Assembly (NCBI GenBank): GCA_947166955.1
Contig: CAMVGI010000036.1
Coordinates: 1 to 8,883, forward strand
Direction of reading: 5' to 3'
Origin: an uncultured Clostridia bacterium
Lineage (GTDB): Bacteria; Bacillota_A; Clostridia; Oscillospirales; Oscillospiraceae
Length of the DNA stretch: 8,883 nt
Both the position numbers and the translations under genes were made by a program. Below the pieces are notes generated by a model that saw only the letters and a program-made list of their open reading frames with translations, made no database searches and had not been told where the DNA came from. Below are positions 7,923 through 8,883 of the stretch, piece after piece. Every line of letters starts with the position of its first letter. Positions within the stretch are counted from its first letter, which is position 1.

Positions 7923-7951
7923 TTGACATTATATCGGTATACCGTGATAAT
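7923..7951 (+). promoter_or_regulatory. Divergent promoter embedded in the same palindrome
   Basis: Because the operator is palindromic, the + strand also reads TTGACA (7923-7928), a 17-bp spacer, and GATAAT (7946-7951). Transcription would start near 7958 and run right toward the tRNA fragment, where the terminator at 8254-8289 could stop it, giving an RNA of roughly 330 nt. No gene with a good ribosome binding site lies on that path, so the promoter may be a by-product of symmetry or may make a noncoding RNA. Confidence 0.45.
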
Positions 7952-7956
7952 GTCAA
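7928..7956 (-). promoter_or_regulatory. Consensus sigma-A promoter of the regulator/nucleotidyltransferase operon
   Basis: On the minus strand the -35 is TTGACA (7951-7956), the spacer is exactly 17 bp, and the -10 is TATAAT (7928-7933). Both hexamers are perfect. Transcription should begin near 7921, giving a leader of about 19 nt that contains the SD AGAAGGTGA. Such a strong promoter would normally require a repressor, which fits the palindrome covering it. Confidence 0.88.
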
Positions 7957-8206
7957 CTGTGAATCATTGTCGAAACAAATGTATAAGATTTCTGCCAATC
8001 GGTGAATTTATTTACGCAGAGGACTATACGGAGTTTGAAAAACATGGTACGATATCCGCAGGGCTGACTGGTTTGTACGGATGTTTTTGACGGCGAATGC
8101 GAGCCGGAAATAGATGGCCTTTTGCGAAATCTGCGGGAAAAACGCAAAAGTGAAATCGCCGCAGGCTGCTTGGCAAAAGGGCTGGCGGGCATTTTGCGCC
8201 GAATCC
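7957..8206. other. Gene-poor stretch left of the tRNA fragment
   Basis: No convincing complete gene is seen. A + strand frame from 7950 (MSTVNHCRNK..., 46 codons, no ribosome binding site) ends at TGA 8088-8090 right after a T5 run (8084-8088). If one T is removed it continues (CFDGECEPEIDGLLRNLREKR...) into the tRNA fragment. Another frame at 8114-8293 (MAFCEICGKN...) directly follows a stop and also reads through the tRNA fragment. These may be decayed remnants or chance openings. If the tRNA fragment is an attachment site, this is the terminal segment of an integrated element. Confidence 0.4.
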
Positions 8207-8251
8207 TTCACACGCAGGAGGTCGGCGGTTCGAGTCCGCCAGCGTCCACCA
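8207..8251 (+). other. 3' fragment of tRNA-Val(CAC), probable integration attachment site
   Basis: Reading from 8207: anticodon loop TTCACAC (U33, anticodon CAC, A37), 3' anticodon stem GCAGG, variable loop AGGTC, T-arm GGCGG-TTCGAGT-CCGCC with a perfect stem, acceptor strand AGCGTCC, discriminator A, and encoded CCA. The 5' half is absent: the bases before the loop (GAATCC) do not pair with GCAGG, and no GGACGCT acceptor strand or D-arm lies in the 75 bases upstream. Tyrosine-recombinase elements commonly integrate into such tRNA 3' segments and leave a displaced 3' copy at the far end. The polarity implies that the element lies to the left and native chromosome to the right. The integrase and the intact tRNA copy are not in the window. 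Confidence 0.82.
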
Positions 8252-8253
8252 CC

Positions 8254-8289
8254 AAACTCCCTGAAATCGAAAGGTTTCGGGGAGTTTTT
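8254..8289 (+). terminator. Intrinsic terminator of the former tRNA-Val gene
   Basis: A 15-bp stem (8254-8268 with 8273-8287, including two G-U pairs) closes a GAAA tetraloop and ends in a T run (TTTTTC). It starts 3 nt after the CCA, as expected for the original tRNA transcription unit, and supports the view that sequence from here rightward is native chromosome. Confidence 0.88.
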
Positions 8290-8403
8290 CTAACTTTTGA
8301 GGCAAGAAATAACCACCGTAAAAAAGGTACGACAAAAATACGACGGTTTTGCGAAAACGCTGCCCCAAAAAAGAGAAAAAGGAAGCCGCTTTCAACAGCT
8401 CCC

Positions 8404-8432
8404 TTGCGCGACGCCTCCCTGTCCTGTATAAT
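8404..8432 (+). promoter_or_regulatory. Sigma-A type promoter of the serine hydrolase gene
   Basis: A -35 of TTGCGC (8404-8409), a 17-bp spacer and a perfect -10 TATAAT (8427-8432) lie ahead of the ATG at 8466. Transcription would start near 8439. The SD GAGAGGAAG (8452-8460) is 5 nt from the start codon. The stretch between the tRNA terminator and this promoter (8294-8403) is A-rich, with a TACGAC direct repeat, and shows no gene. Confidence 0.7.
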
Positions 8433-8465
8433 GGATAGGACAAGAAAAAGCGAGAGGAAGATACT

Positions 8466-8883
8466 ATGAAAAAGCGCGTTCTATCCCTTGTAATGGCATT
8501 GGTGCTGGCGCTGTCGCTCGCCCCGGCGGCATTTGCGGCGGAATTGCCTGCGCTGACCGTGACGCAGGAAACCGCACTGCCGTCGCGCGACTGGCAGAAA
8601 ACGGCGTCGTTCCCCGACTGGAAGGGCTATACCGACAATACGCTGGCGCTCAACAGCACGGTGAGCTTTTACGGGTATCACGGGCAGGGGCGGCATCCAT
8701 CCGCTCGCGGCGAAGCTGGTGAACGATCTGATCGCCTCGGACGTCGCCTTTGGCTTTCCGAGCGCGCAGCTCGCGGTCGCGCGGAACGGGCGGATGGCCT
8801 ATGAAAACGCGTGGGGCAGGGTGAACGCCTACGCGCCGGACGGCACGCCGCTGACGGACTCTCCCGCGGTCACAAACGACACC
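8466..8883 (+). CDS. Secreted serine hydrolase, beta-lactamase/class C PBP family (partial, frameshifted)
   Basis: Start ATG at 8466 with GAGAGGAAG 5 nt upstream. Residues 1-24 are a textbook signal peptide (MKKRVLSLVMALVLALSL...AFA). The first frame makes sense through FYGYHGQG (to about 8690), then turns into Arg-rich nonsense ending at 8804. From 8689 another frame gives GGIHPLAAKLVNDLIAS, FGFPSAQLAVARNGRMAYEN and AWGRVNAYAPDGTPL, which is the start of the beta-lactamase/class C PBP domain (PF00144-like). Its SxxK serine motif would lie beyond the window. One base fewer in the G4 run (8687-8690) joins the frames. From memory, clostridial relatives have a further beta-domain of some 80-100 residues between these two pieces, so an internal deletion may be involved. 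It is either a pseudogene or a gene with a sequence error; the frame-1 remainder is open to the edge. Confidence 0.7.

Larger units (their letters stand above)
7923..7956. promoter_or_regulatory. 34-bp palindromic operator covering the promoter
   Basis: The outer arms TTGACATTAT and ATAATGTCAA are perfect 10-bp inverted repeats, and the centre CGGTATACCG is a perfect 10-bp palindrome. Only the 2-bp steps between them break symmetry. It spans exactly from -35 to -10, so a bound dimer or tetramer would exclude RNA polymerase. The obvious candidate ligand is the adjacent XRE protein (negative autoregulation). Symmetry and position are seen directly; binding is inferred. Confidence 0.82.

Noticed and set aside
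7903..7998. N-terminal extension of the XRE regulator (starts at 7998 or 7929)
   Set aside because: The -10 box, -35 box and operator lie within this extension, and the strong SD belongs to the ATG at 7902.
8114..8293. Small + strand frame MAFCEICGKN with a CxxC
   Set aside because: It has no convincing ribosome binding site and most of its second half is tRNA and terminator sequence. Kept only as a remark under the gene-poor stretch.
8024..8443. Minus-strand frame containing LADSNRRPP
   Set aside because: This is the well-known false protein made by reading a tRNA gene in antisense; it covers the tRNA fragment and terminator.
2286..8672. Identical 17-base stretch in two GC-rich genes (2286-2302 and 8656-8672)
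   Set aside because: Both encode TVSFY in beta-strands of secreted proteins under the same codon bias. The match does not extend, so common ancestry or recombination is not supported.
1..8883. CRISPR array, insertion sequence or recombinase gene
   Set aside because: No regularly spaced repeats, transposase or integrase motifs were found on either strand, although the tRNA fragment implies that an integrase gene lies outside the window.

Overview
The window looks like part of a chromosome from a moderately high-GC Firmicute, probably a gut or rumen clostridium of the Oscillospiraceae/Lachnospiraceae kind. The reasons are purine-rich ribosome binding sites, sigma-A type promoters (TTGACA/TATAAT), Gram-positive style signal peptides, secreted multidomain proteins with CARDB-like and InlB/Flg_new-like repeats, and a CCA-encoding tRNA-Val end followed by an intrinsic terminator. 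The taxon is an inference; no rRNA or marker gene is present.

Left part (1-6375, + strand) is a surface/secretion operon. It contains: the C-terminal 915 residues of a large secreted protein (beta-rich domain, propeller-like region, two CARDB-like modules, small C-terminal domain); a polytopic O-antigen ligase/Wzy-family protein; and, overlapping it by ATGA, a secreted repeat protein (signal peptide, acidic linker, beta-helix-like carbohydrate-binding region, InlB-like repeats). The repeat protein is split by a one-base surplus in a T7 run. The two secreted proteins flanking the ligase end in a similar C-terminal module, so the three genes may work together, for example a glycan polymerase/transferase and its surface substrates. 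That link is inference.

Middle part (6618-7956, - strand) is a compact two-gene module: an XRE-type regulator followed, with an 11-bp overlap, by a nucleotidyltransferase with GG...TTDVD motifs (DUF6036/AbiEii-like). The pair has the layout of an autoregulated toxin-antitoxin or abortive-infection system. Its promoter has consensus -35 and -10 boxes with a 17-bp spacer and lies entirely inside a 34-bp near-perfect palindrome. The same palindrome also carries a good promoter pointing the other way.

Right part (7957-8883): about 250 bp without a convincing gene ends at a 45-bp 3' fragment of a tRNA-Val(CAC) gene (anticodon loop to CCA) whose 5' half is missing. This is the classic footprint of tRNA-targeted integration, and it implies that the DNA to its left is the end of an integrated element. 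After it come the tRNA's terminator, a sigma-A promoter, and the start of a secreted serine hydrolase of the beta-lactamase/class C PBP family. That gene is out of frame at a G4 run and seems to lack an internal segment. It runs off the window.

Base composition is mosaic. The stretches 650-2750 and 8466-8883 are strongly GC-rich; 1-640, 2866-6600 and parts of the tRNA-proximal region are much more AT-rich.
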